In this document: in pieces, positions 1 to 11,080 of the stretch
Position numbering within the stretch: the first letter of the stretch is position 1
Layout: every line of letters begins with the position of its first letter
Source: Persicaria tinctoria
Taxonomy: Eukaryota; Streptophyta; Magnoliopsida; Caryophyllales; Polygonaceae
Reading direction: 5' to 3'
DNA: 64,000 nucleotides
Assembly: GCA_037127255.1 (NCBI GenBank)
Contig: JBANSL010000005.1
Span: 8,246,001 to 8,310,000 of the forward strand
The notes under the pieces: model-generated
The model's database searches: none
Told to the model about the DNA's origin: nothing
The model's input: the letters and a program-made list of their open reading frames with translations, nothing else
Program-made: the position numbers and the translations under genes

Positions 1-625
1 AATTTTAAGTCAATAAGTAGTAGAAGCCAAATATTAAACTTGGTTTCTAAAATAGTAAAACAAAAGTGTTAATTTCTAGAAAGAGTGAAACTCCCAATCT
101 ATTTAAGTTTCAGTGAACAGAGCCCCTAAATTGCAGTGAGCTACATTAGACTTCACATTTTTTTTTAACATATTCTGGACATTTCCCTTCGCATCCCATT
201 TAAAGAAACCTAATAAAGAGAAAATTAATCGATGTTTAGTATAGAAATGGAATGAGTAGCAGAAAATACCAGGAAAACTTAAAAAAAAAATCTATGATTA
301 AATGGGCATGAAAATCAGAGGTGAACAGCCAACAGTCTAACCAACAGATTTTGAGCTGCTGATCAGGCTTTGGAAACTGTTTTATGTGCACATTTGCAAG
401 CAACAGTATCAAGTGCTCCCTTTGATTTGCAATATTATCCTTCTGCATAAGAAAACATGATGACATATCAGTAAAGGTTTGTACAAAAGCAGAAAAAAGA
501 GAAACATAGTAAGGTGTGTCCTTTATAATTTTATTTGTGCACTCTATGATCTTATATTTGCACATTACAATTTTATTTTTGCACCTTATTCATGAAGAGA
601 AACATAGTAAGAGATAAACATAGAT

Positions 626-696
626 AGCCTATGCGGGATTTGAACCCGCATCTTCGTGCGTGGGCACATTGCTCTACCATTTTGAGCTAATAGGCT
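626..696 (-). pseudogene. tRNA-like sequence with collapsed anticodon loop (copy 1)
   Basis: On the minus strand this folds as a tRNA: 7-bp acceptor (AGCCTAT with ATAGGCT), GCTC/GAGC D stem, and T stem GCGGG/CCCGC around TTCAAAT. The A-box and B-box equivalents are present. The anticodon arm is abnormal: TGTGC-CCAC-GCACG leaves a 4-nt rather than a 7-nt loop. Two further copies (8101-8171 and 8861-8930) share the defect, so this is more likely a tRNA-derived repeat head than a working tRNA. Confidence 0.6.
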
Positions 697-2063
697 TTTA
701 ATGTCACATCGCGTATCTGAACTATATTAAGTGCAAAAATAAGACATATTAGTGCACTTTTAGATACCAATTGTGCAATCTAACCTCAATTAGTAGAAGC
801 CAAACAAAATGAACAATCAGTGAGCAGTACATTCAGAATATTGATTATATGAATCTATTCCATACAAATTCAATAAATCAGGCAGAAGACAGATCGGAAC
901 GCAATGATATAACAAAGTCCAGAACACAATGCCTTGACAACCTACTTTTGACCTTATATGCAGAAAACTGAGAATATTCTTTGTAGGCAAAAGAACAAAG
1001 GTAAATATGAGGATAAAGTCAGATCAGGTGATTGTCTGTCTTTAAAAGCTCATACTATAAGACAATATGTATCATAAACTACATGCAAAATTATTGAAAA
1101 GATATAAAATCAGAGGTTTCTGCTAGCCCCTTTTTATTACAACCAGATCTCTAAGCTTCTTACCTAGTCAAGAGGACTTATGGATATTGATTTGGCTTCT
1201 CCATTGAAGTATAATGTTAGGAAAGACAACATGCCCTGAGTAGCAATATCCATAGAGACCAACAGCTACAGGCAGGGTACCAAGATTGAGTGTTGAACCT
1301 TTTTCATAATGACCAACTTGATCAATCAAACCAACCTAAAATAAGCATAACACCACTAATATTGAAGCAATCACTCCACGTACCAGCTGCAATCAAGGAT
1401 GACACAAAGCATTACCCTTCGCAGTACACTTTTTGCACACAAAAAATGGAAAACGCATCTAGGATGGAAACTTAGAATTGGAATGATTATTCCTGTTCTA
1501 CTACAACATGGCCTAGTTTTATAGAATTAAGAGAACAAGAACAAGGTAGCTCAGTAGCAATAATTTCAATCTCAGTAGCAGAAAACCAAACACTAATCAA
1601 GAGCAATAATTTCAATCTCAATAGCAAAAATGCTTAAATAACCAGAAAGCAATGTGAAGGTTCAAATTAGAAAAACCTTCTTTTGCCACTACTGGGAATG
1701 AAGGTTCAAATTGAACATACTGACCCCTCAGTTGCTCAAAACATCAGCAAATCCTACTAATATGTGCTACTTAACAGCATCTAAGGTCATTTCCTTTTGC
1801 TATATTTCATTTCAGTTTTCATTATTTTCTCTTCCTTACCACAATCCAAACTTTGATCTTATCAAATTAAAATTTAATTATGAGGCTACTAATCTGCAGA
1901 TTACAAAACAATTCAAAATGCTTTAATGTATATATGTGAGGCGATCCTAAGTTCATTGAGGTCTAATTGTGATCCCCCTTTTTAGGTCCTAAATTTGACT
2001 ATCCACTGCTTGTTAAGCTACCGCTTACAAGTTGATTATTTGAAGGCTGATCGAGTGTTGTTT

Positions 2064-2297
2064 CTAAGAACCAACAACATACAAAACAGAAGCAATTAAA
2101 GAAGTGGAGAAAGATGAACAACCAAGCACAACATTGGAGGTAAGCTCATCTAAAGCTGGATAAGCAGCAGCCTCCAGGTCAGTTGTGCGTGCGGCAAGAA
2201 AGCTACAAATGGCCTCCAACGCGACTTCAAGAGCCCGAAATTCAAATGAAGATTCAAATGGACAACTCTCACAACCCCTAGAAATCGCAATTGGCAC
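2064..2297 (-). pseudogene. MRS2/CorA-type magnesium transporter exon fragment
   Basis: The minus-strand reading contains [20 protein letters not shown] followed by YPALDELTS. This matches the N-terminal cytosolic domain of plant MRS2/MGT Mg2+ channels, where the motif [14 protein letters not shown] precedes ...[13 protein letters not shown]. The homologous part covers about 2136-2264; both flanks diverge. The downstream helical region, the GMN motif and the two membrane segments are absent, so it cannot encode a channel. It lies inside an E3-family element next to a GC-rich 5'-leader-like block, which suggests transposon capture. MRS2 family membership is fairly sure; the paralogue is not. 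Confidence 0.65.
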
Positions 2298-2559
2298 AAC
2301 AGCATCAACACATCTAAACCTCCTTTTTAAAGCTCAGATAGAAAATTGCAATGACAGCCTAAAGAACAAGATAATAGAGATGCTCTATACTTCGAAAAAT
2401 GATACAAGCAATGGGAAAACATCAAGCACAAATTGAAATCAATAACAAGATAATAACTGAATAAGAGGTGAACCTTACCCAAAATTAGGGTTCTTCATCC
2501 CATGGTCACCAATTGCAGCACGGGTAAGAGGGAGGAGCAAAGAGCACGCGGTAGGGCAA

Positions 2560-2880
2560 CATCGATGGCTGAATCGGAGTGCTGGAGTCAAAAATCGTGG
2601 GGACAGTCAATGACAGAGCAAAGATTCGAAGGCGGGGAGAACTGAAACATCATCGTCGCCGCCCGAGACCGCTTCTTCCTGGCTTCGAATCAACAAGGCG
2701 GAGGTATTGCGCGGAAGGGGGTCGCTTCTTCGGCTCGACTCCTGGCGGCTGCCTTCTAGTTTGGCCGGACTTCGACACCAGAGAGGAAATCTCAGAGAGA
2801 GAGGAGAGAGGGAGAGCGTAGAGACGAGAGAATGAGAGAGGATGAAAACGCTGGCATGTTCTTTCTTTTTTCAACCAGCC
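2560..2880 (-). other. GC-rich leader/first-exon-like block
   Basis: This block is much richer in G+C than its surroundings and has GA-rich runs (AGAGAGAGAGGAGAGAGGG type on the plus strand, CT-rich on the minus strand), like a plant 5' UTR and first exon. Overlapping short ORFs occur on both strands and none is recognisable. It sits just inside the right end of the E3 copy, the same position as the 10898-11080 leader in the second E3 copy, so it is probably captured gene sequence. Confidence 0.35.
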
Positions 2881-2956
2881 CGCGCCCTGAACTTATTCTA
2901 TTTTCACTTTAAGAGGGTTTTTCATTTTAAGCCCCTTTTTCATTTGAACCTTTACC

Positions 2957-2970
2957 TATATATATATATA
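2957..2970. repeat. (TA)n tract between E3 and E1
   Basis: A pure TA run separates the right end of one TIR element (…TTTACC) from the left end of the next (GGGTAGGGTTC…). Confidence 0.85.
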
Positions 2971-3784
2971 GGGTAGGGTTCAGGTGAGAAGACCTCATAC
3001 CGGTGAGAAGGAAAGAAGCGTTCCTATTGGTGGAAACAGATCTGATTTTTAACTAAAGGAAAAAACCCTCACGCGCCTCATCCTCTCATCTTCTTCGGCT
3101 CTCCGCTCTCATCCTTCCCATCTCCTGTCGGTTTTCTTCTCCGCCTCACTCTTCCAGCATTGGCAGCCTTAGACGAGTCCTCATCCCCGGATGAAAAGCT
3201 CGATCAGTAACTCGACATTCGAATCCTCGTCGTCATCAACCGACTTTCGATTCAGAGACTTCTGCGCCGACATCGGAGATCCACGAGGGTGCGGATGCGC
3301 TATGGTTTTCGGCGGCAGCCGACGACGGGGGCTGGACTGGACGTAGGGGGCGACGGGCTTGGAAGATCTGGAAGAAGAAGGAGGAGGTCGGCGATTCAAC
3401 GGGCGTAGGGGGCGCTATGGTTCAGCAATTTGTCGAGACCAGGGAGGAATTTGCCGATGATACGGAGGATCTGGCGGCCGCGGTTGTCACACGGCCATGG
3501 ATCTTGAAGATCTGGAGGCTGTCGATCAACAATTGAAGATCATCAAGGGTTGAATCGGAGGTCCTGCGCCCAGATTCGAAGGATTTGGAGGCACCTCGCC
3601 ACCCGTCGGTTCCATCCATGGGGTTTCGCCCTCCCAATCTCTCGCTTGCTCTCGACCGAGCTCAAAGAGGCCAGCGCTTCATCACTTCCAAGCGTCGACG
3701 CCAGAAACGAAGAAAGGGGGGGGGGGGGGGAGGGTTCTTTTTCATTCACTTAATTTGTTGTTCTGTGTTGAATTAATGGATTAT

Positions 3785-4410
3785 GTACGATAGGAAGGTT
3801 GGTTCAGTGACTAAATAGATGTTGGTTCAGTGACTAAATAGATGTTGGTTCAGTGACTAAATAGAGGTTGGTTCAGTGAGTAAATCGAGGTTGGATAAGT
3901 GACTAAATAGAGGTTAGTTCAACGACTTAATAGAGGTTGGTTCAGCGACATAATAATGGTTGGTTCAGTGACTTAATAGAGGGTGGTTCAGTGATCGAAT
4001 ATATAGAGATTGGTTCAGTGATCGAATAGAGTGGTTCAGTGACCGAATAGAGAGTGGTTCAGTGACCGAATAGAGAGTGATTCAGTGACCGAATAGATAA
4101 TGGTTCAGTGACCGGGATAAAGTGGTTCAGTAATCGAATAGAGATTGGTTCAGTGACCGAATAGAGGGGTTCAGTGAACGAATAAATAGTGGTTTAGTGA
4201 CCGAATAGAGAGTGACTAAATAGGTTGGTTCGGTGTCTAAATAGAGGTTGGTTCAGTGAATAAATAGAGGTTGGTTCAGTGACTAAATAGGTTGGGTCAG
4301 GGGCGGAATAGAGGTTGGTTCAGTGACTAAATAGGTTGGTTTAATGGCTAAATAGAGGTTGGTTCAGTGACTAAATAGGTTGGTTCAGTGGCTAAATAGA
4401 GATTGGTTCA
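3785..4410 (+). repeat. Minisatellite, unit about GGTTCAGTGACTAAATAGAG
   Basis: About 28 imperfect copies of a 20-23 bp unit, with variants such as GTGACCGAATAGAGAGTGGTTCA. The same unit recurs in the E1 copies at 28478-29290 and, in reverse complement, at 42784-42960. It is therefore a built-in part of the E1 family rather than a local expansion. Confidence 0.9.
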
Positions 4411-4560
4411 CTGTGAATAAAATTGCTGAACCACTGTGAATAAAATTGCTGAACCACTGTGAATAAAAATTGCTGAACCACTGTGAATAAAATTGATGAA
4501 CCACTGCGAATAAAATTGCCGAACCACTGTGAATAAAATTGCTGAACCACTTCTTGTGAA
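4411..4560 (+). repeat. Short tandem array, unit TGAACCACTGTGAATAAAAT
   Basis: Six to seven copies of a ~23-bp unit. The reverse complement (GGTTCAGCAATTTTATTCAC) forms arrays in the inverted E1 copies at 41900-42240 and 44255-44480. Confidence 0.85.
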
Positions 4561-4929
4561 TTTTTTTTTCAACAAAACATATACAAAGTGGGTGTCTATG
4601 TGTAGATAAAATTAAATTACACCCAAATATATATTTTTTTATATTTTTTTAACAAGTGAAAATGTCAAAAAATGATTTTTAAAAGTTGAAGTGAACACTT
4701 TTACATATACGTATAATTTCTAATTGATTAAAAAATTGGCGCGTGCAATTAATTAGTGTGTAGGTGAGAGTGGGGGTGTTAGTAATTAATTTGGGGGTGT
4801 GTTACTAATTAATTGGGGAAGTAAACGGGGAAGCCGCGTGTCTCTTAATTTTAATTCAATTTTGCACACGTGGACCAATCAAATTGCTTCTTTCCTTCTC
4901 ACTTTTGGTGACCTTTGCACCCGAACCCA

Positions 4930-4933
<4 letters not shown>

Positions 4934-4978
<45 letters not shown>
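4934..4978. repeat. (TA)n tract between E1 and E3
   Basis: About 45 bp of alternating TA separates the B-end of the E1 copy (…CAACCC) from the E3 terminus (AGGGTTTGCTTC…). Confidence 0.9.
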
Positions 4979-4983
<5 letters not shown>

Positions 4984-5119
4984 TTGCTTCAAATGTAAAA
5001 AGTTCTTAACGTGTAAAATAGGCTTATCGTGTAAAATTCCCTTAATTAACACAATTGGGCCGGATCAACTCGATTTTTTTTAAACAGGCCCGCGTGTCCA
5101 AAAAACCCTCATCTCTTTC

Positions 5120-5560
5120 TCAAATGTCACTTTCCCATGGCTTCCCTCCCCCTCTGCTTCTCGCGCGTTGCTCCAGACCCCTTTCCGATCGGTCTCGCCT
5201 CCCCTTACCATGGTTGCTCCCAGATCGTGCTCTTCGATCTCTAGTCAATTTGTACAGTTTTCGCATGAAAAGATGATGCTCCCAAGTTCTCCAGTGCTGA
5301 CGCAGGCGCATCTGTCGTCGGAGATTCTCGCGTCTCCAAACCCTAACTCGTTGAAGCAGCGGTCCAATCAGAAGGATCGGGAATCCGAATGGTTTGCCTT
5401 GTTCTTCTGGTTCGGAAGCCACCTGGTTCTGTGCGGTTCCCTCTCAGAGATGATCTTCGATTGCTCCTCCGGTCTATCTCCTCTCTCTCCTTCATTTACA
5501 ATTTCACCAAATTCTGTAAATCTGTTGCTGATTTTGGGGAGTTCGTTCTGTAACTAACTG
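5120..5560 (+). other. GC-rich first-exon-like block inside E3
   Basis: This block has open reading frames on both strands (5168-5557 plus; 5120-5422 minus) and is markedly more GC-rich than the TIRs around it. The plus frame ends at a stop just before an intron-like CTAACTGCAG acceptor that leads into the captured exons at 5564. It may be the 5' leader/exon 1 of that captured gene. No domain recognised. Confidence 0.35.
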
Positions 5561-5563
5561 CAG

Positions 5564-7423
5564 GCAATAAGGAGATGAGGGGGTTGGCTGGCGGACTCCT
5601 TGCCGCCTGGACCGTCTCTGTTGCTTCTCCTGTCATTGCCGCCGCTCAGGTTCTCTACACTTAACTCCATTTATAATCAATATCTCCTTCATAAATCCTG
5701 ATTCAAATAGATATAGATACAATGTATAGTATGTAGTCTGATATAAGTTCTATTGTATGCCTAATTCAAATGCTTGTTGTGGTCAATCTAAGTTGCTGCT
5801 AAGGTCGAATTAGAAATCAGATGAACTCCTAATCAGTGAACAAATCTGTAGCCATTCATGGATTCTGAAAGCCCTATGTTTAAATTGCCCTCATCTTCCA
5901 CACTCTGATAGTCTCATCCCCCTTTTCTTTCAAAAGAAGATACATTTGACAATGGTTTATTTTCATCCTCTTTCCATTTTGCTAGTCTTCATGTCAAATA
6001 CAAATTATTTCTCTCGGCAATGGAGTATTTACCCTTTTCCCCTGGAGATGATGATCCAAGGGCCAACTTAGCAGAAATTATTGAGAGGTATTTGCATCCT
6101 TTTTTTTAATTAATGATCCAGTTCCGTGCACAAAGAAGGCTTTATATGGACTGTTTGGTGTCACATTTTAATCTCAGTGTCTTGTTAAGATCACGAGAAA
6201 TCAAATTTGGCGAGTACAACAGGTCCGTGGATGTTGCAGAGCAACATAGGTTACAGTCTCTGGAGAAAGCTATGGTCATACAGTGGCTTTGTTTTACGCC
6301 TCCCTCCACAGTTAATGATGCTCAAACAATTAGTGGCAAACTTCTTCTCCTAGCACTCATTCATAGGTAATCACCTGAACATTATTGTCTTTCACTGCAT
6401 ATGCTAAAATGATGATCATTTTGAATTTGTAAGTCGTAATGCTCGTGTAAGATTACTTCCCCAGTTTGGACTCTTGTTAACTATAACTATGGGGTGTGTA
6501 TTCTTGATTACTATCTTATTTCATCTTGCTAACATCTCACATGTTACTGAGTCCTCACTGATTTGATTGTTTATGTCTATCTCTTGGAGTTAGATAGCCA
6601 TTACAATTTAGACTCTTGTTAACTATAACTGGAAGATTAGCCTACCCCACTAAGTGCAATATCTCATGCATTGCATGCATGTTATTTTCTTGCACTTTTT
6701 ATGAGTTGATCAGTGATGTCAAGGTTGCAGGGGTCTGGTTTTTGAAAAAACTTAGGTTTGCTCTTCAGGACAACACTTCTTGAGTCAGTCAGTTGTATTT
6801 AAATAATGATATAAAGCAAAGGCTTTTGGTATTGCTTGCAATGCCAACAACCTTTTCTTTGTTATTAATTTTGTGGCTAGTCTAATCAAATGCTAATTTT
6901 TTACCATATATTGTCTCAAGGCTTTTTTTCATCCACACTGTTTTCTGTGCTCAGGTGAATGTGATGGTTTCACCAATGGACTCGAACTGCATTGAGGTTG
7001 TGCTTCCCTGCTTGGGAGTAGTGGGTGATGGACTTGGGCCTCATGAATCTAACGATGGTGGCATTCTTGCTGCTGTGATGGCTGCTGGTTTCAAAGGTAA
7101 GGGGATTCATAATCTAGTTTATACAAGTTTAGGTGGGAAATAATAATTAAGAGAAGGGGATGTGAAAGATAATATCTTCAGTTATCTTTTCTTTCTACTT
7201 TTTTTAATGATCCTATGGTTTTATCCAAGCACAATAGATCATGAATAAAAAGGATTATACAGGTGAACTTTCTCGTTTTCAAGCTGGTGTTACAATGGAC
7301 ATATCGCGGCTAGATGCTTAGTAATCTAGTGCCGATGGTACTCTGAAAGACGTTGCTAAATATGTTGTTCAGGGCCTTTGTCGCAGGTTCTGTCTCCCCG
7401 AACTGGCTCTTCGTTGCATGCAG
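5564..7423 (+). pseudogene. Broken multi-exon host gene copy, identity not recognised
   Basis: Five exon-like segments with GT-AG borders can be followed: 5564-5649 (GLLAAWTVSVASPVIAAAQ), about 6026-6087 (PFSPGDDDPRANLAEIIER), about 6205-6366 (FGEYNRSVDVAEQHRLQSLE…), 6955-7096 (SNCIEVVLPCLGVVGDGLGP…) and 7263-7423 (…VQGLCRRFCLPELALRCMQ). The residues look like a conserved, mostly helical plant protein, but I cannot name the family. In the last exon two adjacent in-frame stops (TAG 7319-7321, TAA 7322-7324) interrupt otherwise clean coding sequence. No continuation is visible after 7423. The fragment lies wholly inside E3, so capture of genomic (intron-containing) DNA is likely. Confidence 0.55.
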
Positions 7424-8100
7424 GTATTTTCTATAAAGGAGTTAAAGGATCAGTTTTATCTAGTTGAAGATTTGCAGAATTTGTGCATGAGTTGAGCCAT
7501 TCTGTGATAGTCAATCGTAAGATGCTTTTAATCAGGGGAGAGTCATATTCAACCTTTTGACCATTATTGTTGTTTAAAGGGAACTCATTTAAAAAGATAG
7601 TCTATGCAGAGAATAAGGCTTTGTTTTGAGTTTATTAGCCGACAAAGAACAACTTCTTATGAATATTTTATGAGAATGCCCGGTAAACTTGCAAGACTAG
7701 TTAAGTAATTTATGCCCCGTAAATGAAGACTTTCAGGGAGACCTGGAGGAAACTCATCAACAAATACACAATTTTTCACAATAAGTGTTTGAGATCAGCA
7801 GCTTCTTTAGGTTTTCTTGTGTGCGTTGTTTGAACAACTTAGTATCTTTGATTTGTATTGGTGACTTCTTTTTGTATGTTTCAGCAACTCGTTTTAACTC
7901 ATCATTTGTAGCTTAATGTTATGCATTAAGCCTATAACAGATCTACACTTCGATGATTAATATTCCCCATTTCTAATAGTTTATATTGATAGATATGTTA
8001 TCTACAATTGCACTAATATATCTTATTTTTGCACTTAATATAGTTCAGATTGCACAATTGTATTCTAAAATGGCATTAATATGCGTGATGCCCGATTATA
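7424..8100. other. No gene recognised
   Basis: AT-rich DNA following the last captured exon. I see intron-like composition and no further coding segment. Confidence 0.5.
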
Positions 8101-8171
8101 AGCCTATTAGCTCAAAATGGAAGAGCAATGTGCCTACGCACAAAGATGCGGGTTCAAATCCCGTATAGGCT
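8101..8171 (+). pseudogene. tRNA-like sequence with collapsed anticodon loop (copy 2)
   Basis: Acceptor AGCCTAT/ATAGGCT, D stem GCTC/GAGC, and T stem GCGGG/CCCGT around TTCAAAT. The anticodon arm is TGTGC-CTAC-GCACA, a 5-bp stem with a 4-nt loop. It matches copy 1 closely, including the ~40 bp after it (CTATCTATGTTTATC…). It is followed directly by the TGCA-rich array at 8218-8600. Confidence 0.6.
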
Positions 8172-8217
8172 ATCTATGTTTATCCCTTCCAAGTACTATG
8201 TTTCTCTTCATGAATAA

Positions 8218-8600
8218 GAGTGTAAGGTGCATTTGTGCAACTATAAAGTGTAGTTGTGCAACTGTGAAGTGCATTTATGCAAATGTGAAGTGCATTTGTG
8301 CAATTGTGGAGTGGATTTATGCAACTGTGAAGTGCATTTGTGCAACTGTAAAGTGCAACTGTAAAGTGCAAATATAAGAACATAAATTGCAAAAATAAAA
8401 TTGTAATGTGCACATTTAGAATACAAGTGTGCAAAAGTAGGATACAATTGTGCAAATTTAAACTACAATTGTGCAAAAGTAAGATACAATTGTGCAGATT
8501 TATAATAAAATTGTGCACATTTAGAATACAAGTGTGCAAAAGTAAGATACAATTGTGCAGATTTAGAATACAATTGTGCAAAAGTAAGATCATAATGTGT
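8218..8600 (+). repeat. TGCA-rich minisatellite next to tRNA-like head
   Basis: Two sub-arrays: GTGCATTTGTGCAACTGTGAA units (8218-8370) and ATTGTGCAAAAGTAAGATACA units (8400-8600). Every unit contains GTGCA(A). Long but meaningless ORFs arise on both strands because the unit has few stops. Confidence 0.85.
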
Positions 8601-8860
8601 ATGAAATAAGACAAAAGATGTGCTTTTGAAATCGATGTTTTAATTATTATTTTTATTACTTTTGAGAGTTTGGGTTCACCTCTTGCATAATTTAGGTTGA
8701 TAGATGTGAGTTTGAAATCAATTTTTTTACGTATAACAATTTCAAATTAAAGTGCATACTTAAGGTTAAAAAGTGCATAATTAAGGTTAAAAAGTGCATA
8801 ACTAAGATTATAATGTGCATGATTAACAATTTGGGATTGATGTGTTCTTGTTTATAATAT

Positions 8861-8930
8861 AACCTATGTGGGATTCGAACCCACATCTTTGTGCATACGC
8901 ACATCGCTCTACCAATTGAGCTAATAGGTC
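8861..8930 (-). pseudogene. tRNA-like sequence with collapsed anticodon loop (copy 3)
   Basis: On the minus strand: acceptor GACCTAT/ATAGGTT, A box AGCTCAATTGGTAGAGC, and B box GGTTCGAATCC, which are the best-preserved polymerase III promoter boxes of the three. The anticodon arm TGTGC-GTAT-GCACA again has only a 4-nt loop. Downstream in its own sense (8740-8830) are spaced TGCAC motifs (AAGTGCATAATTAAGGTTAA units), as in copy 2. Confidence 0.6.
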
Positions 8931-10897
8931 AAAAATTTTAAGGGTAAATTGAGGGTTTAAGGCCATTGAGATAAAGCACATGACTGCTGACATGGATTCC
9001 TTTGTGAATCATTGTAGCATAAAGATGTGCTTACTGCTAAACTGCTTTCTATTACCTAATTCTCTAGAGTGTTAAGATAAAGATTACTCCTAAAAGCAGT
9101 CCCTTGTCCAATGAACTTCTAAATGAAGAAAAAATCTCAAGTGCTCCTCCACGCACTTGATCACACCTTGCTGCGAGCTCATGGTCACTTACCTCAATAG
9201 TTCATAAACAAGCGTTTAACCAAGCATGAAAATAATCTCAAGGATGCTTAAAAAATAGATCATTTTACAACCTTCAATTCAACAGATCCATTTTACACTT
9301 TTATCTCAAGTTCAGAATCCCTTTTGTGAAATTGCAAATGCTTAATGCTTCAATGCATTTGCAAACTATCTAGATATTGTCTAGGAATCACAACTACTGC
9401 AATAATGATTAAGGGTTCGCGTAAATATAAGTGAAATTCAGAGCCAGGTGAAACCTGTGCACTCGGAGATGATGGAGATGCATTCCTAGGCTTCAGAGCA
9501 GCAACCTTAGTTGCCTCCTTTAAGTAGGACTTCAGTAAAGCAACCGGTGAAAACTGCTGAGTCAGCTCAAATGCAAAAACCAAATTAACAGCATCAATTT
9601 GCCTTCAATTGTTTAACAACACTTCAATTACACCTGACATGCACAAGAAAACTATTTAGTGAGTTACTCCACTTTCATCCGAAAATTTACTCCCTCCTGA
9701 AATACTGTAGAGATACTCCAATGAGGCAATATAAAATCATATTTTTTTCAATCAGAAAGCATCCTAAAAGCATCCCCTTGTCCCATTAACTCCTAGAAGC
9801 ATCCTAAAAAAATGTATACCAGAAAAGATCCTAGAATGAACCGATGTTGGCTGGACACCAGAAATCAATAGATGCATAGATTTCCAGTGCATCATCAAAA
9901 GGTAATTGTGGGCCAAACAGAAGGCATCATCAAACATTTATGCACACTAGTGAAAAAAACAAGCTAATTTCCCCTTTTGCTTATGAAAATCACAGTCCTT
10001 ATGTGTACCCTACACCAACTCAGCACCTCCTTCAAGCAATGAACTCATTTGCGATCTTCTAGCATTTCCAGATGCAAGAAAGCAAACAGAAGGAAGAGAT
10101 GGATCTATAACAGGTTAAACCTCAAGGAATTTGAAGTCAAAAGCGTTAAAGGGACAATCACAGGAACCCAAGCAGCAGCACGCAAGCAGATCCAGAAAAA
10201 ATGGGGAGGACCTAAACTACTTAAACAAGCAGAATCTCAAGGAAAACTAATGTTGTCTAATTCACAACACTAAATTACACAATGACAATATCATCAGTAT
10301 GCATAAAGAAAAAGATATGCCCACTCTTTCAATAAAAACAAGTGACGCCGTCAATCGCAAGAGAAATGGAACAACATTTGCATCCATATGTAGAAATCAA
10401 GCAAGAACCCTAGATATACACAAATCTCATTAGGACAAGAACTCAGAAAATAGAAATCGCGTCACATCACAAGTCTCATCAAACCTCAAATTTGTTTCAT
10501 TCACTAAAATCTCAGTGCAATTTGACAAAGAGGCATTTTAACAAACACCTTAGGGTCGATTAAGTAGAGAAAAAAGAGAAAGCTGGCATCCCTCCTAACT
10601 CAACCCTATCTGAAGATTTCAGAACACAAATTCCCATCTAATAGCTACGATATCAGAAAATATCCCAACAGAAATAGCACAAATTAATCAAACATTACAA
10701 TAAACAACAGCACACATCCAATATAAAGTGTTATCAGACATCAAACCTCGCTCAAAACACGATTGAAGCAATAAAACGAAGGCAAGGCAATCATGAAGTC
10801 GGGATCGAGCTAACAATGCGGTGAAATGGTTCAACATGTTTCAGATTCGGATAGAACAAGGAGCGGTAGATACAGAGAGAGATAGAGGAATGCTTAC
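8931..10897. other. Intron-like AT-rich DNA inside E3, no gene recognised
   Basis: AT-rich sequence with only short ORFs (for example 9350-9583 minus and 10049-10273 plus) that lack recognisable motifs. It lies downstream (minus sense) of the first-exon-like block at 10898-11080, so it may be intron of that captured gene. Confidence 0.4.
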
Positions 10898-11080
10898 TTG
10901 AGAGCCAGCAGCGGCCATGGCGGATTGGCGAGTACGACCGAGCGAGAGAGAGTGAGAGCGCGAGATCAAGCGAGCAAGAGAGATTGCGAGCAGAGAGGGA
11001 TCGACGGAGATCTGAGATGTTGATGAAGAATTACTCGCTGCTCCTGCCCTACCTCCGCCTTCAATCAGCGAACACAATCA
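10898..11080 (-). pseudogene. Captured 5' leader and first exon (MAAAGSQ…)
   Basis: Minus strand: a CT/GA-rich leader is followed by an ATG (10918-10916) encoding MAAAGSQ, then a consensus donor CAA|GTAAGC at 10897. This is what a plant first exon with a short coding start looks like. It lies just inside the right TIR of E3. No downstream exon could be assigned, so the gene is unknown. Confidence 0.4.

Larger units (their letters stand above)
1..2956. mobile_element. Partial E3-family TIR element, right part (left end outside window)
   Basis: The right end at about 2880-2956, read on the minus strand, resembles the E3 terminus at 4979: both have a TTCAAATG(T)AAAAA core followed by AT-rich spacer and a GCCCGCG block. 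It abuts the TA tract at 2957. The interior holds a tRNA-like sequence (626-696), an MRS2-type exon fragment (about 2136-2264, minus) and a GC-rich leader-like stretch (2560-2880) typical of a captured 5' exon. I found no transposase. From 700 to 2060 I see only AT-rich intron-like DNA with no recognisable exon. The left border lies outside the window, so length and TIR pairing cannot be confirmed. Confidence 0.45.
2971..4933. mobile_element. E1-family TIR element, copy 1
   Basis: The element runs from GGGTAGGGTTCAGGTGAGAA (A-end) to CACCCGAACCCAACCC (B-end, read on plus) and has TA microsatellite on both sides. The two ends are imperfect inverted repeats sharing GTGAGAAGGAAAGAAGC followed by ATTGG. 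Inside are a GC-rich gene-like block (3060-3750), a minisatellite (3785-4410), a second short-unit array (4411-4560) and AT-rich DNA. The same architecture occurs at 27842-41483 and, inverted, at 41515-43890. No transposase was seen, so it is non-autonomous. Ends, TA flanks and captured-looking DNA fit TA-microsatellite-targeting Mutator-like elements; that class is an inference. Confidence 0.7.

Noticed and set aside
3785..4410. CRISPR-like array of regular repeats
   Set aside because: Units are contiguous without unique spacers and the DNA is plant nuclear, so this is a minisatellite.
5564..7423. Naming the captured gene as a Mediator subunit or nucleoporin
   Set aside because: The peptide style suggested a large conserved plant protein, but I could not match it to a specific family with confidence.
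8180..8614. A 144-aa minus-strand protein rich in His/Asn/Cys/Leu
   Set aside because: It is the translation of a tandem TGCA-rich minisatellite; the opposite strand is equally open.
626..8930. Functional tRNA genes at the three tRNA-like sites
   Set aside because: The anticodon loop has 4 rather than 7 bases in all three and no anticodon can be assigned.
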